Notes: generated from the letters alone by a model not told the origin. Positions 1 through 14,027 are shown, counted from the first letter of the stretch. The stretch: DNA of 64,000 nucleotides from Colletes latitarsis (GCF_051014445.1 NW_027488366.1:23888001-23952000), one strand, 5' to 3'. Translations and numbers: made by a program.

Positions 1-319
1 AACCTGGTTTAATCGACTGTTTCAGTGTGGTACCACATTAGTATGTGATCCAAACCAGAAAATAACCCAGGATCTAGCCATCAAGTATGAGAAATATGCG
101 AAAGAATGAGCATGATGAGAGCAAATCCCAGACCTAACCTAGACCTAACATGAATTATTCTCTAAAATATTGATCGAGACCGGGTTTAATCGACTGTTTC
201 AGTGTGGTACCACATTACTACGTGATCCAAACCAGAAAAAACCGAGGATCAGTTCAACAAGTATGTGAAGAATGCGAAAGTATGAGTCTGATGAGTGAAA
301 ATCCCAGGGCTATCCTAGA

Positions 320-1110
320 CCTAACATGAGTTATACTCTAAAATATTGATCGAAACCTGGTTTAATCGACTGTTTCAGTGTGGTACCACATTAGTATGTG
401 ATCCAAACCAGAAAATAACCCAGGATCTAGCCATCAAGTATGAGAAATATGCGAAAGAATGAGCATGATGAGAGCAAATCCCAGACCTAACCTAGACCTA
501 ACATGAATTATTCTCTAAAATATTGATCGAAACCAGGCTTAATTGACTGTTTCAGTGTGGTCCCACATTACTACGTGATCCAAACCAGAAAAAACCCAGA
601 ATCCGTTCAACAAGTATGTGAAGAATGCGAAAGTATGAGTCTGATGAGTGAAAATCCCAGGCCTAACCTGGACCTAACATTCGTTATCCTCAAAAATATT
701 GATCGAAACCTGGTTAAATCGACTGTTTCAGTGTGGAACCACATTACTATGTGATCCAAACCAGAAAATAACCCAGGGTCTGTTCAACGAGTATGTGAAA
801 AACGCGAAAGTATGAGCCTGATGAGGGCAAATCCCAGACATATCCCAGACCTAACTTGCGTTGTCCTCTAAGATATTGATGGAAACCAGGTTTAATTGAC
901 TGTTTCAGTGTTGTACTTCATTACTACGTGATGCAATCCAGAAAAAGCCCAGGATCTAGCCATCAAGTATGAGAAATATGCGAAAGAATGAGCCTGATGA
1001 GAGCAAATCCCAGACCTAACCTAGACCTAACATGAATTATTCTCTAAAATATTGATCGAGACCGGGTTTAATCGACTGTTTCAGTGTGGTACCACATTAC
1101 TACGTGATCC
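320..1110. repeat. Satellite block duplicated at 4,724-5,517 (offset 4,404 bp)
   Basis: A run of more than four monomers here is nearly identical to 4,724-5,517. The shared rare variants include TTAGTATGTGATCC, CCCAGAATCCG, ACATTCGTTATCCTCAAAAA and GGAACCACATTACTATG. The offset of 4,404 bp is 25 monomers plus 4 bp. Similarity falls off at about 1,110, where the left copy has AAACCGAGGATC and the right copy has AAACCCAGGATC. The edges are judged by eye to within a few tens of bases. Confidence 0.75.
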
Positions 1111-1435
1111 AAACCAGAAAAAACCGAGGATCAGTTCAACAAGTATGTGAAGAATGCGAAAGTATGAGTCTGATGAGTGAAAATCCCAGGGCTATCCTAG
1201 ACCTAACATGAGTTATACTCTAAAATATTGATCGAAACCTGGTTTAATCGACTGTTTCAGTGTGGTACCACATTAGTATGTGATCCAAACCAGAAAATAA
1301 CCCAGGATCTAGCCATCAAGTATGAGAAATATGCGAAAGAATGAGCATGATGAGAGCAAATCCCAGACCTAACCTAGACCTAACATGCGTTATCCTCTAA
1401 AATATTGAGCGAAACCAGGTTTAATGGACTGTTTC

Positions 1436-1451
1436 AGTGTGGTACCACACT
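1436..1451. repeat. 16-bp perfect palindrome in satellite monomer (representative)
   Basis: AGTGTGGTACCACACT equals its own reverse complement. It occurs in monomers where TACCAC is followed by ACT. Most other monomers keep the 12-bp core TGTGGTACCACA or the 10-bp core GTGGTACCAC. Some classes have a damaged centre, such as GTGGTCCCAC, GTGGACCCAC or TGTTGTACTTCA. The site keeps a fixed place in the monomer, about 26 bp after the AAACC-N-GGTTT dyad. It could be a cruciform-forming or protein-binding site, but no binding protein can be named. Confidence 0.8.
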
Positions 1452-2179
1452 ACTTCGTGATCCAAACCAGACAAAACCCAGGATCTGTTCATCAAGAATG
1501 TGAAAAACGCGAAACTGTGAGCCTGATGAGGGCAAATCTTACACCTAACCCAGACCTAAGATGCGTTATCCTCTAAAATATTTATCCAGACCAGGTTTCA
1601 TTGAATGTTTCAGTGTGGTACCACTTTACTACGTGATCCAGTCCAGAAATAGCCCAGGATCTGTTTAACGAGTATGTGAAAAACGCGAAAGTATGAGCCT
1701 GATGAGGGCAAATCCCAGACATATCCCAGACCTAACTTTCGCTGTCCTCTAAGATATTGATCGAAACCTGGTTTAATCGACTGTTTCAGTGTGGTACCAC
1801 ATTACTATGTGATCCAAACCAGAAAATAATCCAGGATCTAGCCATCAAGTATGAGAAATATGCGAAAGAATGAGCATGATGAGAGCAAATCCCAGACCTA
1901 ACCTAGACCTAACATGAATTATTCTCTAAAATATTGATCGAAACCAGGTTTAATTGACTGTTTCAGTGTGGTCCCACATTACTACGTGATCCAAACCAGA
2001 AAAAACCCAGGATCCGTTCAACAAGTATGTGAAGAATGCGAAAGTATGAGCCTGATGAGGGCAAATCCCAGACATATCCCAGACCTAACTTGCGTTGTCC
2101 TCTAAGATATTGATGGAAACCAGGTTTAATTGACTGTTTCAGTGTTGTACTTCATTACTACGTGATGCAATCCAGAAAA

Positions 2180-3570
2180 AGCCCAGGATCTAGCCATCAA
2201 GTATGAGAAATATGCGAAAGAATGAGCCTGATGAGAGCAAATCCCAGACCTAACCTAGACCTAACATGAATTATTCTCTAAAATATTGATCGAGACCAGG
2301 TTTCATTGACTGTTTCAGCGTGGTACCACATTACTACGTGATCCAAACCAGAAAAAACCCAGGATCTGTTCAACAAGTATGTGAAAAACGCGAAAGTATG
2401 AGCCTGATGAGGGCAAATCCCAGACATATCCCAGACCTAACCTGCGTTGTCCTCTAAGATATTGATGGAAACCAGGTTTAATTGACTGTTTCAGTGTTGT
2501 ACTACATTACTACGTGATGCAATCCAGAAAACACCCAGGATCTAGCCATCAAGTATGAGAAATATGCGAAAGAATGAGCCTGATGAGAGCAAATCCCAGA
2601 CCTAACCTAGACCTAACATGCGTTATCCTCTAAAATATTGAGCGAAACCAGGTTTAATGGACTGTTTCAGTGTGGTACCACTTTACTACGTGATCTACTC
2701 CAGAACTAGCCCAGGATCTAGCCATGAAGTATGAGAAATATGCGAATGTAACAGCCTGATGAGGGCAAATCCTAGACCTATCCCAAACTTAACTTGCGTT
2801 ATCCTCTAAAATATTTATCAAGACCAGGTTTAATTGATTGTTTCAGTGTGGTACCACATTACTACGTGATCCACACCAGAAAAAACCCAAGATCCGTTCA
2901 ACAAGTATGTGAAGAATGCGAAAGTATGAGTCTGATGAGGTCAAATCCCAGACCAATCCCAGACTTAACTTGCGTTATCCTCTAAAATATTGATCGAAAC
3001 CAGGTTTAATCGACTGTTTCAGTGTTGTACCACATTACTACGTGATCCAAACCAGAAAAAACCCAGGATCTGTTCAACGAGTATGTGCAGTGTGCGAAAG
3101 TATGAGTCTGATGAGGGCAAATCCCAGACCTATCCCAGACCTAACATGCGTTATCCTCGAAAATATTTATCAAGACCACGTTTAATTGATTGTTTCAGTG
3201 TGGACCCACATTACTACGTGATCCAAACCAGAAAAAACCCAGGATCCGTTCAACAAGTATCTGAAGAATGCGAAAGTATGAGTCTGATGAGTGAAAATCC
3301 CAGACCTAACCTAGACCTAACATGCGTTATGCTCTAAAATATTGATCGAAACCAGGTTTAATTGTCCGTTTCAGTGTGGTACCACATTACTACGTGATCC
3401 AAACCAGAAAAAACCCAGGATCCGTTCAACAAGTATGTGAAGGATGCGAAAGTATGAGTCTGATAAGTGAAAATCTCAGGCCTTACCTAGACCTAACTTG
3501 CGTTGTCCTCTAAAATATTGATGGAAACCAGGTTTCATTGACTGTTTCAGTGTGGTACTACATTACTACG
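2180..3570. repeat. Satellite block duplicated at 7,638-9,028 (offset 5,458 bp)
   Basis: Eight consecutive monomers match 7,638-9,028 with few differences. Shared rare variants include GATCCACACCAG, GTATGTGCAGTGTGCG and TTATCAAGACCACG. The offset of 5,458 bp is 31 monomers plus 2 bp. The first part of the block also matches 6,582-7,470 at offset 4,402 bp. Small differences, such as ATTGTCCG versus ATTGGCCG near 3,361 and 8,819, show the copies have started to diverge. Confidence 0.75.
2794..2969 (+). repeat. Representative class A satellite monomer
   Basis: One 176-bp unit chosen to define class A. Its variable right half reads GTTCAACAAGTATGTGAAG, then AATGCGAAAGTATGAGTCTG. Class B has CTAGCCATCAAGTATGAG and AATATGCGAAAGAATGAGCC instead (for example 4,470-4,530). 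Class C has GTTCAACAAGTATGTGAAAA and ACGCGAAAGTATGAGCCTG (for example 2,370-2,410). The classes alternate along the array in mixed order and not as a strict dimer. The left half, with the two dyads and the TACTACGTGAT motif, is shared by all classes. Confidence 0.85.
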
Positions 3571-6559
3571 TGATCTACTCCAGATCTAGCCCAGGATCTA
3601 GCCATGAAGTATGAGAAATATGCGAAAGTAAGAGCCTGATGAGGGCAAATCCTAGACCTATCCCAAACTTAACTTGCGTTATCCTCTAAAATATTTATCA
3701 AGACCAGGTTTAATTGATTGTTTCAGTGTGGTACCACATTACTACGTGATCCACACCAGAAAAAACCCAAGATCCGTTCAACAAGTATGTGAAGAATGCG
3801 AAAGTATGAGTCTGATGAGGTCAAATCCCAGACCAATCCCAGACGTAACTTGCGTTATCCTCTAAAATATTGATCGAAACCAGGTTTAATTGACTGTTTC
3901 AGCGTGGTACCACATTACTACGTGATACAATCCAGAAACAGCCCAGGATCTAGCCATGAAGTATGAGAAATATGCGAAAGTATGAGCCTGATGAGGGCAA
4001 ATCCTAGACCTATCCCAGACGTAACTTGCGTTATTCTCTAAAATATTGATCGAAACCAGGTTTAATTGACTGTTTCAGCGTGGTACCACATTACTACGTG
4101 GTCCAAACCAGAAAAAACCCAGGATCAGTTGAACAAGTAAGTGAAGAATGCGAAAGTATGAGTCTGATGAGTGAAAATCCCAGGGCTAACCTAGACCTAA
4201 CATGCGTCATCCTCTAAAATATTGATCAAAACCAGGTTTAGTGGACTGTTTCAGTGTGGCACCACACTACAACGTGATCCAAACCTGAAAAAACCCAGGA
4301 TCTGTTCAACAAGTATGTGAAAAACGCGAAAGTATGAGCCTGATGAGGTCAAATCCCAGACCAATCCCAGACTTAACTTGCGTTATCCTCTAAAATATTG
4401 ATCGAAACCAGGTTTAATCGACTGTTTCAGTGTTGTACCACATTACTACGTGATGCAATCCAGAAAAAGCCCAGGATCTAGCCATCAAGTATGAGAAATA
4501 TGCGAAAGAATGAGCCTGATGAGAGCAAATCCCAGACCTAACCTAGACCTAACATGAATTATTCTCTAAAATATTGATCGAAACCAGGCTTAATTGACTG
4601 TTTCAGTGTGGTCCCACATTACTACGTGATCCAAACCAGAAAAAACCCAGGATCCGTTCAACAAGTATGTGAAGAATGCGAAAGTATGAGTCTGATGAGT
4701 GAAAATCCCAGGCCTAACCTAGACCTAACATGAGTTATACTCTAAAATATTGATCGAAACCTGGTTTAATCGACTGTTTCAGTGTGGTACCACATTAGTA
4801 TGTGATCCAAACCAGAAAATAACCCAGGATCTAGCCATCAAGTATGTGAAATATGCGAAAGAATGAGCATGATGAGAGCAAATCCCAGACCTAACCTAGA
4901 CCTAACATGAATTATTCTCTAAAATATTGATCGAAACCAGGCTTAATTGACTGTTTCAGTGTGGTCCCACATTACTACGTGATCCAAACCAGAAAAAACC
5001 CAGAATCCGTTCAACAAGTATGTGAAGAATGCGAAAGTATGAGTCTGATGAGTGAAAATCCCAGGCCTAACCTGGACCTAACATTCGTTATCCTCAAAAA
5101 TATTGATCGAAACCTGGTTAAATCGACTGTTTCAGTGTGGAACCACATTACTATGTGATCCAAACCAGAAAATAACACAGGATCTGTTCAACGAGTATGT
5201 GAAAAACGCGAAAGTATGAGCCTGATGAGGGCAAATCCCAGACATATCCCAGACCTAACTTGCGTTGTCCTCTAAGATATTGATGGAAACCAGGTTTAAT
5301 TGACTGTTTCAGTGTTGTACTTCATTACTACGTGATGCAATCCAGAAAAAGCCCAGGATCTAGCCATCAAGTATGAGAAATATGCGAAAGAATGAGCCTG
5401 ATGAGAGCAAATCCCAGACCTAACCTAGACCTAACATGAATTATTCTCTAAAATATTGATCGAGACCGGGTTTAATCGACTGTTTCAGTGTGGTACCACA
5501 TTACTACGTGATCCAAACCTGAAAAAACCCAGGATCTGTTCAACAAGTATGTGAAAAACGCGAAAGTATGAGCCTGATGAGGTCAAATCCCAGACCAATC
5601 CCAGACTTAACTTGCGTTATCCTATAAAATATTGATCGAAACCACGTTTAATCGACTGTTTCAGTGTGGTACCACATTACTACGTGATCCAAACTAGAAA
5701 ATACCCAGGATCTGTTCAACAATTATGTGAAAAACGCGAAAGTATGAGCCTGATGACGGCAAATCCCAGACATATCCCAGACCTAACTTGCGTTGTCCTC
5801 TAAGATATTGATGGAAACCAGGTTTAATTGACTGTTTCAGTGTTGTACTTCATTACTACGTGATGCAATCAAGAAAAAGCCCAGGATCTAGCCATCAAGT
5901 ATGAGAAATATGCGAAAGAATGAGCCTGATGAGAGCAAATCCCAGACCTAACCTAGACCTAACATGAATTATTCTCTAAAATATTGATCGAAACCAGGTT
6001 TAGTTGACTGTTTCAGTGTGGTCCCACATTACTACGTGATCCAAACCAGAAAAAACCCCGGATCCCTTCAACAAGTATGTGAAGAATGCGAAAGTATGAG
6101 TCTGATGAGTGAAAATCCCAGGCCTAACCTAGACCTAACATGAGTTATACTCTAAAATATTGATCGAAACCAGGTTTAATCGACTGTTTCAGTGTGGTAC
6201 CACGTTACTACGTGATCCAAACCAGCAAAAACCCAGGATCAGTTCAACAAGTATGTGAAGAATGCGAAAGTATGAGTCTGATCAGTGAAAATCCCAGGCC
6301 TAACCTAGACCTAGCTTGCGTTATCCTCTAAAATATTGATCGAAACCAGGTTTAATCGACTGTCTCAGTGTGGTACCACATTACTACGTGACCCAAACCA
6401 GAAAAATCCCATGATCTGTTCAACAAGTATGTGAAGAATGCGAAAGTATGAGTCTGATCAGTGAAAATCTCAGGCCTTACCTAGACCTAACTTGCGTTGT
6501 CCTCTAAAATAGTGATGGAAACCAGGTTTCATTGACTGTTTCAGTGTGGTACTACAATA

Positions 6560-8526
6560 CTACGTGATGCAATCCAGAAAAAGCCCAGGATCTAGCCATC
6601 AAGTATGAGAAATATGCGAAAGAATGAGCCTGATGAGAGCAAATCCCAGACCTAACCTAGACCTAACATGAATTATTCTCTAAAATATTGATCGAGACCA
6701 GGTTTCATTGACTGTTTCAGCGTGGTACCACATTACTACGTGATCCAAACCAGAAAAAACCCAGGATCTGTTCAACAAGTATGTGAAAAACGCGAAAGTA
6801 TGAGCCTGATGAGGGCAAATCCCAGACATATCCCAGACCTAACCTGCGTTGTCCTCTAAGATATTGATGGAAACCAGGTTTAATTGACTGTTTCAGTGTT
6901 GTACTACATTACTACGTGATGCAATCCAGAAAACGCCCAGGATCTAGCCATCAAGTATGAGAAATATGCGAAAGAATGAGCCTGATGAGAGCAAATCCCA
7001 GACCTAACCTAGACCTAACATGCGTTATCCTCTAAAATATTGAGCGAAACCAGGTTTAATGGACTGTTTCAGTGTGGTACCACTTTACTACGTGATCTAC
7101 TCCAGAACTAGCCCAGGATCTAGCCATGAAGTATGAGAAATATGCGAAAGTAAGAGCCTGATGAGGGCAAATCCTAGACCTATCCCAAACTTAACTTGCG
7201 TTATCCTCTAAAATATTTATCAAGACCAGGTTTAATTGATTGTTTCAGTGTGGTACCACATTACTACGTGATCCACACCAGAAAAAACCCAAGATCCGTT
7301 CAACAAGTATGTGAAGAATGCGAAAGTATGAGTCTGATGAGGTCAAATCCCAGACCAATCCCAGACTTAACTTGCGTTATCCTCTAAAATATTGATCGAA
7401 ACCAGGTTTAATCGACTGTTTCAGTGTTGTACCACATTACTACGTGATCCAAACCAGAAAAAACCCAGGATCCGTTCAACAAGTATGTGAAGAATGCGAA
7501 AGTATGAGCCTGATGAGGGCAAATCCCAGACATATCCCAGACCTAACTTGCGTTGTCCTCTAAGATATTGATGGGAACCAGGTTTAATTGACTGTTTCAG
7601 TGTTGTACTTCATTACTACGTGATGCAATCCAGAAAAAGCCCAGGATCTAGCCATCAAGTATGAGAAATATGCGAAAGAATGAGCCTGATGGGAGCAAAT
7701 CCCAGACCTAACCTAGACCTAACATGAATTATTCTCTAAAATATTGATCGAGACCAGGTTTCATTGACTGTTTCAGCGTGGTACCACATTACTACGTGAT
7801 CCAAACCAGAAAAAACCCAGGATCTGTTCAACAAGTATGTGAAAAACGCGAAAGTATGAGCCTGATGAGGGCAAATCCCAGACATATCCCAGACCTAACC
7901 TGCGTTGTCCTCTAAGATATTGATGGAAACCAGGTTTAATTGACTGTTTCAGTGTTGTACTACATTACTACGTGATGCAATCCAGAAAACGCCCAGGATC
8001 TAGCCATCAAGTATGAGAAATATGCGAAAGAATGAGCCTGATGAGAGCAAATCCCAGACCTAACCTAGACCTAACATGCGTTATCCTCTAAAATATTGAG
8101 CGAAACCAGGTTTAATGGACTGTTTCAGTGTGGTACCACTTTACTACGTGATCTACTCCAGAACTAGCCCAGGATCTAGCCATGAAGTATGAGAAATATG
8201 CGAAAGTAAGAGCCTGATGAGGGCAAATCCTAGACCTATCCCAAACTTAACTTGCGTTATCCTCTAAAATATTTATCAAGACCAGGTTTAATTGATTGTT
8301 TCAGTGTGGTACCACATTACTACGTGATCCACACCAGAAAAAACCCAAGATCCGTTCAACAAGTATGTGAAGAATGCGAAAGTATGAGTCTGATGAGGTC
8401 AAATCCCAGACCAATCCCAGACTTAACTTGCGTTATCCTCTAAAATATTGATCGAAACCAGGTTTAATCGACTGTTTCAGTGTTGTACCACATTACTACG
8501 TGATCCAAACCAGAAAAAACCCAGGA
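6560..8526. repeat. Six-monomer (1,056-bp) tandem duplication
   Basis: Bases 6,560-7,470 recur at 7,616-8,526, exactly 1,056 bp later, which is six monomers. Markers include CGAGACCAGGTTTCATTG at 6,693 and 7,749, and the monomer starts at 7,196 and 8,252. Because both copies also match 2,180-3,100, this is a local re-amplification of a block that already existed elsewhere in the array. Confidence 0.75.
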
Positions 8527-11500
8527 TCTGTTCAACGAGTATGTGCAGTGTGCGAAAGTATGAGTCTGATGAGGGCAAATCCCAGACCTATCCCAGACCT
8601 AACATGCGTTATCCTCGAAAATATTTATCAAGACCACGTTTAATTGATTGTTTCAGTGTGGACCCACATTACTACGTGATCCAAACCAGAAAAAACCCAG
8701 GATCCGTTCAACAAGTATGTGAAGAATGCGAAAGTATGAGTCTGATGAGTGAAAATCCCAGACCTAACCTAGACCTAACATGCGTTATGCTCTAAAATAT
8801 TGATCGAAACCAGGTTTAATTGGCCGTTTCAGTGTGGTACCACATTACTACGTGATCCAAACCAGAAAAAACCCAGGATCCGTTTAACAAGTATGTAAAG
8901 GATGCGAAAGTATGAGTCTGATAAGTGAAAATCTCAGGCCTTACCTAGACCTAACTTGCGTTGTCCTCTAAAATATTGATGGAAACCAGGTTTCATTGAC
9001 TGTTTCAGTGTGGTACTACATTACTACGTGATGCAATCCAGAAAAAGCCCAGGATCTAGCCATCAAGTATGAGAAATATGCGAAAGAATGAGCCTGATGA
9101 GAGCAAATCCCAGACCTGACCTAGACCTAACATGCGTTATCCTCTAAAATATTGAGCGAAACCAGGTTTAATGGGCTGTTTCAGTGTGGTACCACACTAC
9201 TTCGTGATCTAAACCAGAAAAAACCCAGGATCTGTTCAACAAGTATGTGAAAAACGCGAAACTGTGAGCCTGATGAGGGCAAATCTTAGACCTAACCCAG
9301 ACCTAAGATGCGTTATCCTCTAAAATATTTATCCAGACCAGGTTTCATTGACTGTTTCAGCGTGGTACCACATTACTACGTGATCCAAACCAGAAAAAAC
9401 CCAGGATCTGTTCAACAAGTATGTGAAAAACGCGAAAGTATGAGCCTGATGAGGGCAAATCCCAGACATATCCCAGACTTAACTTGCGTTGTCCTCTAAG
9501 ATATTGATGGAAACCAGGTTTAATTGACTGTTGCAGTGTTGTACTACATTACTACGTGATGCAATCCAGAAAAAGCTCAGGATCTAGCCATCAAGTATGA
9601 GAAATATGCGAAAGAATGAGCCTGATGAGAGCAAATCCCAGACCTATCCCAGACGTAACTTGCGTTGTCCTCTAAAATATTGATCGAAAGCAGGTTTAAT
9701 TGACCGTTTCAGTGTGGTACCACATTACTACGTGATCCAAACCAGAAAAAACCCAGGATCCGTTCAACAAGTATGTGAAGGATGCGAAAGTATGAGTCTG
9801 ATCAGTGGAAATCACAGGCCTTACCTAGACCTAACTTGCGTTGTCCTCTAAAATATTGATGGAAACCAGGTTTCATTGACTGTTTCAGTGTGGTACTACA
9901 TTACTACGTGATGCAATCCAGAAAAAGCCCAGGATCTAGCCATCAAGTATGAGAAATATGCGAAGGAATGAGCCTGATGAGAGCAAATCCCAGACCTAAC
10001 CTAGACCTAACATGCGTTATCCTCTAAAATATTGAGCGAAACCAGGTTAAATGGACTGTTTTAGTGTGGTACCACACTACTTCGTGATCCAAACCAGAAA
10101 TAGCCCAGGATCTAGCCATGAAGTATGAGAAATATGCGAAAGTATGAGCCTGATGAGAGCAAATCCCAGACCTATCCCAGACGTAACTTGCGTTATCCTC
10201 TAAAATATTGATCGAAACCAGGTTGAATTGACCGTTTCAGTGTGGTACCACATTACTACGTGATCCAAACCAGAAAAAACCCAGGATCCGTTCAACAAGT
10301 ATGTGAAGCATGCGAAAGTATGAGTCTGATAAGTGAAAATCTCAGGTCTTACCTAGACCTAACTTGCGTTGTCCTCTAAAATAGTGATGGAAACCAGGTT
10401 TAATGAACTGTTTCAGTGTGGTACCACATTACTACGTGATCCACTCCAGAAAAAACCCAAGATCCGTTCAACAAGTATGTGAAGAATGCGAAAGTATGAG
10501 TCTGATGAGGTCAAATCCCAGACCAATCCCTGACGTAACTTGCGTTATCCCATAAAATATTGATCGAAACCACGTTTAATCGACTGTTTCAGTGTGGTAC
10601 CACATTACTACGTGATCCAAACTAGAAAAAACCCAGGATCTGTTCAACAATTATGTGAAAAACGCGAAAGTATGAGCCTGATGACGGCAAATCCCAGACA
10701 TATCCCAGACCTAACTTGCGTTGTCCTCTAAGATATTGATGGAAACCAGGTTTAATTGACTGTTTCAGTGCTGTACTTCATTACTACGTGATGCAATCAA
10801 GAAAAAGCCCAGGATCTAGCCATCAAGTATGAGAAATATGCGAAAGCATGAGCCTGATGAGAGCAAATCCCAGACCTAACCTAGACCTAACATGCGTTAT
10901 CCTCTAAAATATTGATCGAAACCTGGTTAAATCGACTGTTTCAGTGTGGAACCACATTACTATGTGATCCAAACCAGAAAATAACCCAGGATCTGTTCAA
11001 CGAGTATGTGAAAAACGCGAAAGTATGAGCCTGATGGGGGCAAATCCCAGACATATCCCAGACCTAACTTGCGTTGTCCTCTAAGATATTGATGGAAACC
11101 AGGTTTAATTGACTGTTTCAGTGTTGTACTTCATTACTACGTGATGCAATCCAGAAAAAGCCCAGGATCTAGCCATCAAGTATGAGAAATATGCGAAAGA
11201 ATGAGCCTGATGAGAGCAAATCCCAGACCTAACCTAGACCTAACATGAATTATTCTCTAAAATATTGATCGAGACCAGGTTTAATCGACTGTTTCAGTGT
11301 GGTACCACATTACTACGTGATCCACACCAGAAAAAACCGAGGATCAGTACAACAAGTATGTGAAGAATGCGAAAGTATGAGTCTGATGAGTGAAAATCCC
11401 AGGGCTATCCTAGACCTAACATGCGTTATCCTCTAAAATATTGATCGAAACCAGGTTTAATCGACTGTTTCAGTGTGGTATCACACTACTACGTGACCCA

Positions 11501-14027
11501 AACCAGAAAAAACCCATGATCTGTTCAACAAGTATGTGAAAAACGCGAAAGTATGAGCCTGATGAGGGCAAATCCCAGACCTATCCCAGACCTAACTTGC
11601 GTTATCCTCTAAAATATTGATCGAAACCAGGTTTAATTGACCGTTTCAGTGTGGTACCACATTACTACGTGATCCAAACCAGAAAAAACCCAGGATCCGT
11701 TCAACAAGTATGTGAAGGATGCGAAAGTATGAGTCTGATCAGTGAAAATCTCAGGCCTTACCTAGACCTAACTTGCGTTGTCCTCTAAAATATTGATGGA
11801 AACCAGGTTTCATTGACTGTTTCAGTGTGGTACTACATTACTACGTGATGCAATCCAGAAAAAGCCCAGGATCTAGCCATCAAGTATGAGAAATATGCGA
11901 AAGAATGAGCCTGATGAGGGCAAATCCTAGACCTATCCCAGACGTAACTTGCGTTATCCTCTAAAATATTGATCGAAACCAGGTTTAATTGACTGTTTCA
12001 GCGTGGTACCACATTACTACGTGATACAATCCAGAAACAGCCCAGGATCTAGCCATGAAGTATGAGAAATATGCGAAAGTATGAGCCTGATGAGGGCAAA
12101 TCCTAGACCTAACACAGACCTAACATGAATTATTCTCTAAAATATTGATCGAAACCAGGTTTAATTGACTGTTTCAGCGTGGTACCACATTACTACGTGG
12201 TCCAAACCAGAAAAAACCCAGGATCAGTTGAACAAGTAAGTGAAGAATGCGAAAGTATGAGTCTGATGAGTGAAAATCCCAGGGCTAACCTAGACCTAAC
12301 ATGCGTCATCCTCTAAAATATTGATCAAAACCAGGTTTAATGGACTGTTTCAGTGTGGTACCACACTACAACGTGATCCAAACCCGAAAAAACGCAGGAT
12401 CTGTTCAACAAGTATGTGAAAAACGCGTAAGTATGAGCCTGATGAGGGCAAGTCCCAGACCTATCCCAGACCTAACTTGCGTTATCCTCTAAAATATTGA
12501 TCAAAACCAGGTTTAATGGACTGTTTCAGTGTGGTACCACACTACAACGTGATCCAAACCCGAAAAAACGCAGGATCTGTTCAACAAGTATGTGAAAAAC
12601 GCGTAAGTATGAGCCTGATGAGGGCAAATCCCAGACATATCCCAGACCTAACTTGCGTTGTCCTCTAAGATATTGATGGAAACCAGGTTTAATTGACTGT
12701 TTCAGTGTTGTACTTCATTACTACGTGATGCAATCAAGAAAAAGCCCAGGATCTAGCCATCAAGTATGAGAAATATGCGAAAGAATGAGCCTGATGAGAG
12801 CAAATCCCAGACCTAACCTAGACCTAACATGAATTATTCTCTAAAATATTGATCGAAACCAGGTTTAATCGACTGTTTCAGTGTGGTACCACATTACTAC
12901 GTGATCCAAACCAGCAAAAACCCAAGATCAGTTCAACAAGTATGTGAAGAATGCGAAAGTATGAGTCTGATCAGTGAAAATCCCAGGCCTAACCTAGACC
13001 TAGCTTGCGTTATCCTCTAAAATATTGATCGAAACCAGGTTTAATCGACTGTTTCAGTGTGGTACCACATTACTACGTGACCCAAACCAGAAAAATCCCA
13101 TGATCTGTTCAACAAGTATGTGAAAAACGCGAAAGTATGAGCCTGATGAGGGCAAATCCCAGACCTATCCCAGACCTAACTTGCGTTATCCTCTAAAATA
13201 TTGTTCGAAACCAGGTTTAATTGACCGTTTCAGTGTGGTACCTCATTACTACGTGATCCAAACCAGAAAAAACCCAGGATCCGATCAACAAGTATGTGAA
13301 GAATGCGAAAGTATGAGTCTTATGAGGTCAAATCCCAGACCAATCCCAGACTTAACTTGCGTTATCCTCTAAAATATTGATCGAAACCAGGTTTAATTGA
13401 CTGTTTCAGTGTGGTCCCACATTACTACGTGATCCAAACCAGAAAAATCCCTGAATCCGTTCAACAAGTATGTGAAGAATGCAAAAGTATGAGTCTGATA
13501 AATGAAAATCCCAGGCCTAACCTTGACCTAACATGAGTTATACTCTAAAATATTGATCGAAACCTGGTTTAATCGACTGTTTCAGTGTGCTACCACATTA
13601 CTATGTGATCCAAACCAGAAAATAACCCAGGATCTGTTCAACGAGTATGTGAAGTTGTGCGAAAGTATGAGTCTGATGAGGTCAAATCCCAGACCTATCC
13701 CAGACCTAACTTGCGTTATCCTCTAAAATATTGATCGAGACCAGGTTTAATCGACTGCTTCAGTGTGGTACCACATTACTACGTGATCCGAACCAGAAAA
13801 AACCCAGGATCAGTTCAACAAGTATGTGAAGAATGCGAAAGTATGAGTCTGATGAGTGAAAATCCCAGGGCTAACCTAGACCTAACATGCGTTATGCTCT
13901 AAAATATTGATCCAAACCAGGTTTAATGGACTGTTTCAGTGTGGTACCACATTACTATGTGATCCAAACCAGAAAAAACCCAGGATCTGTTCAACGAGTA
14001 TGTGAAGTGTGCGAAAGTATGAGTCTG

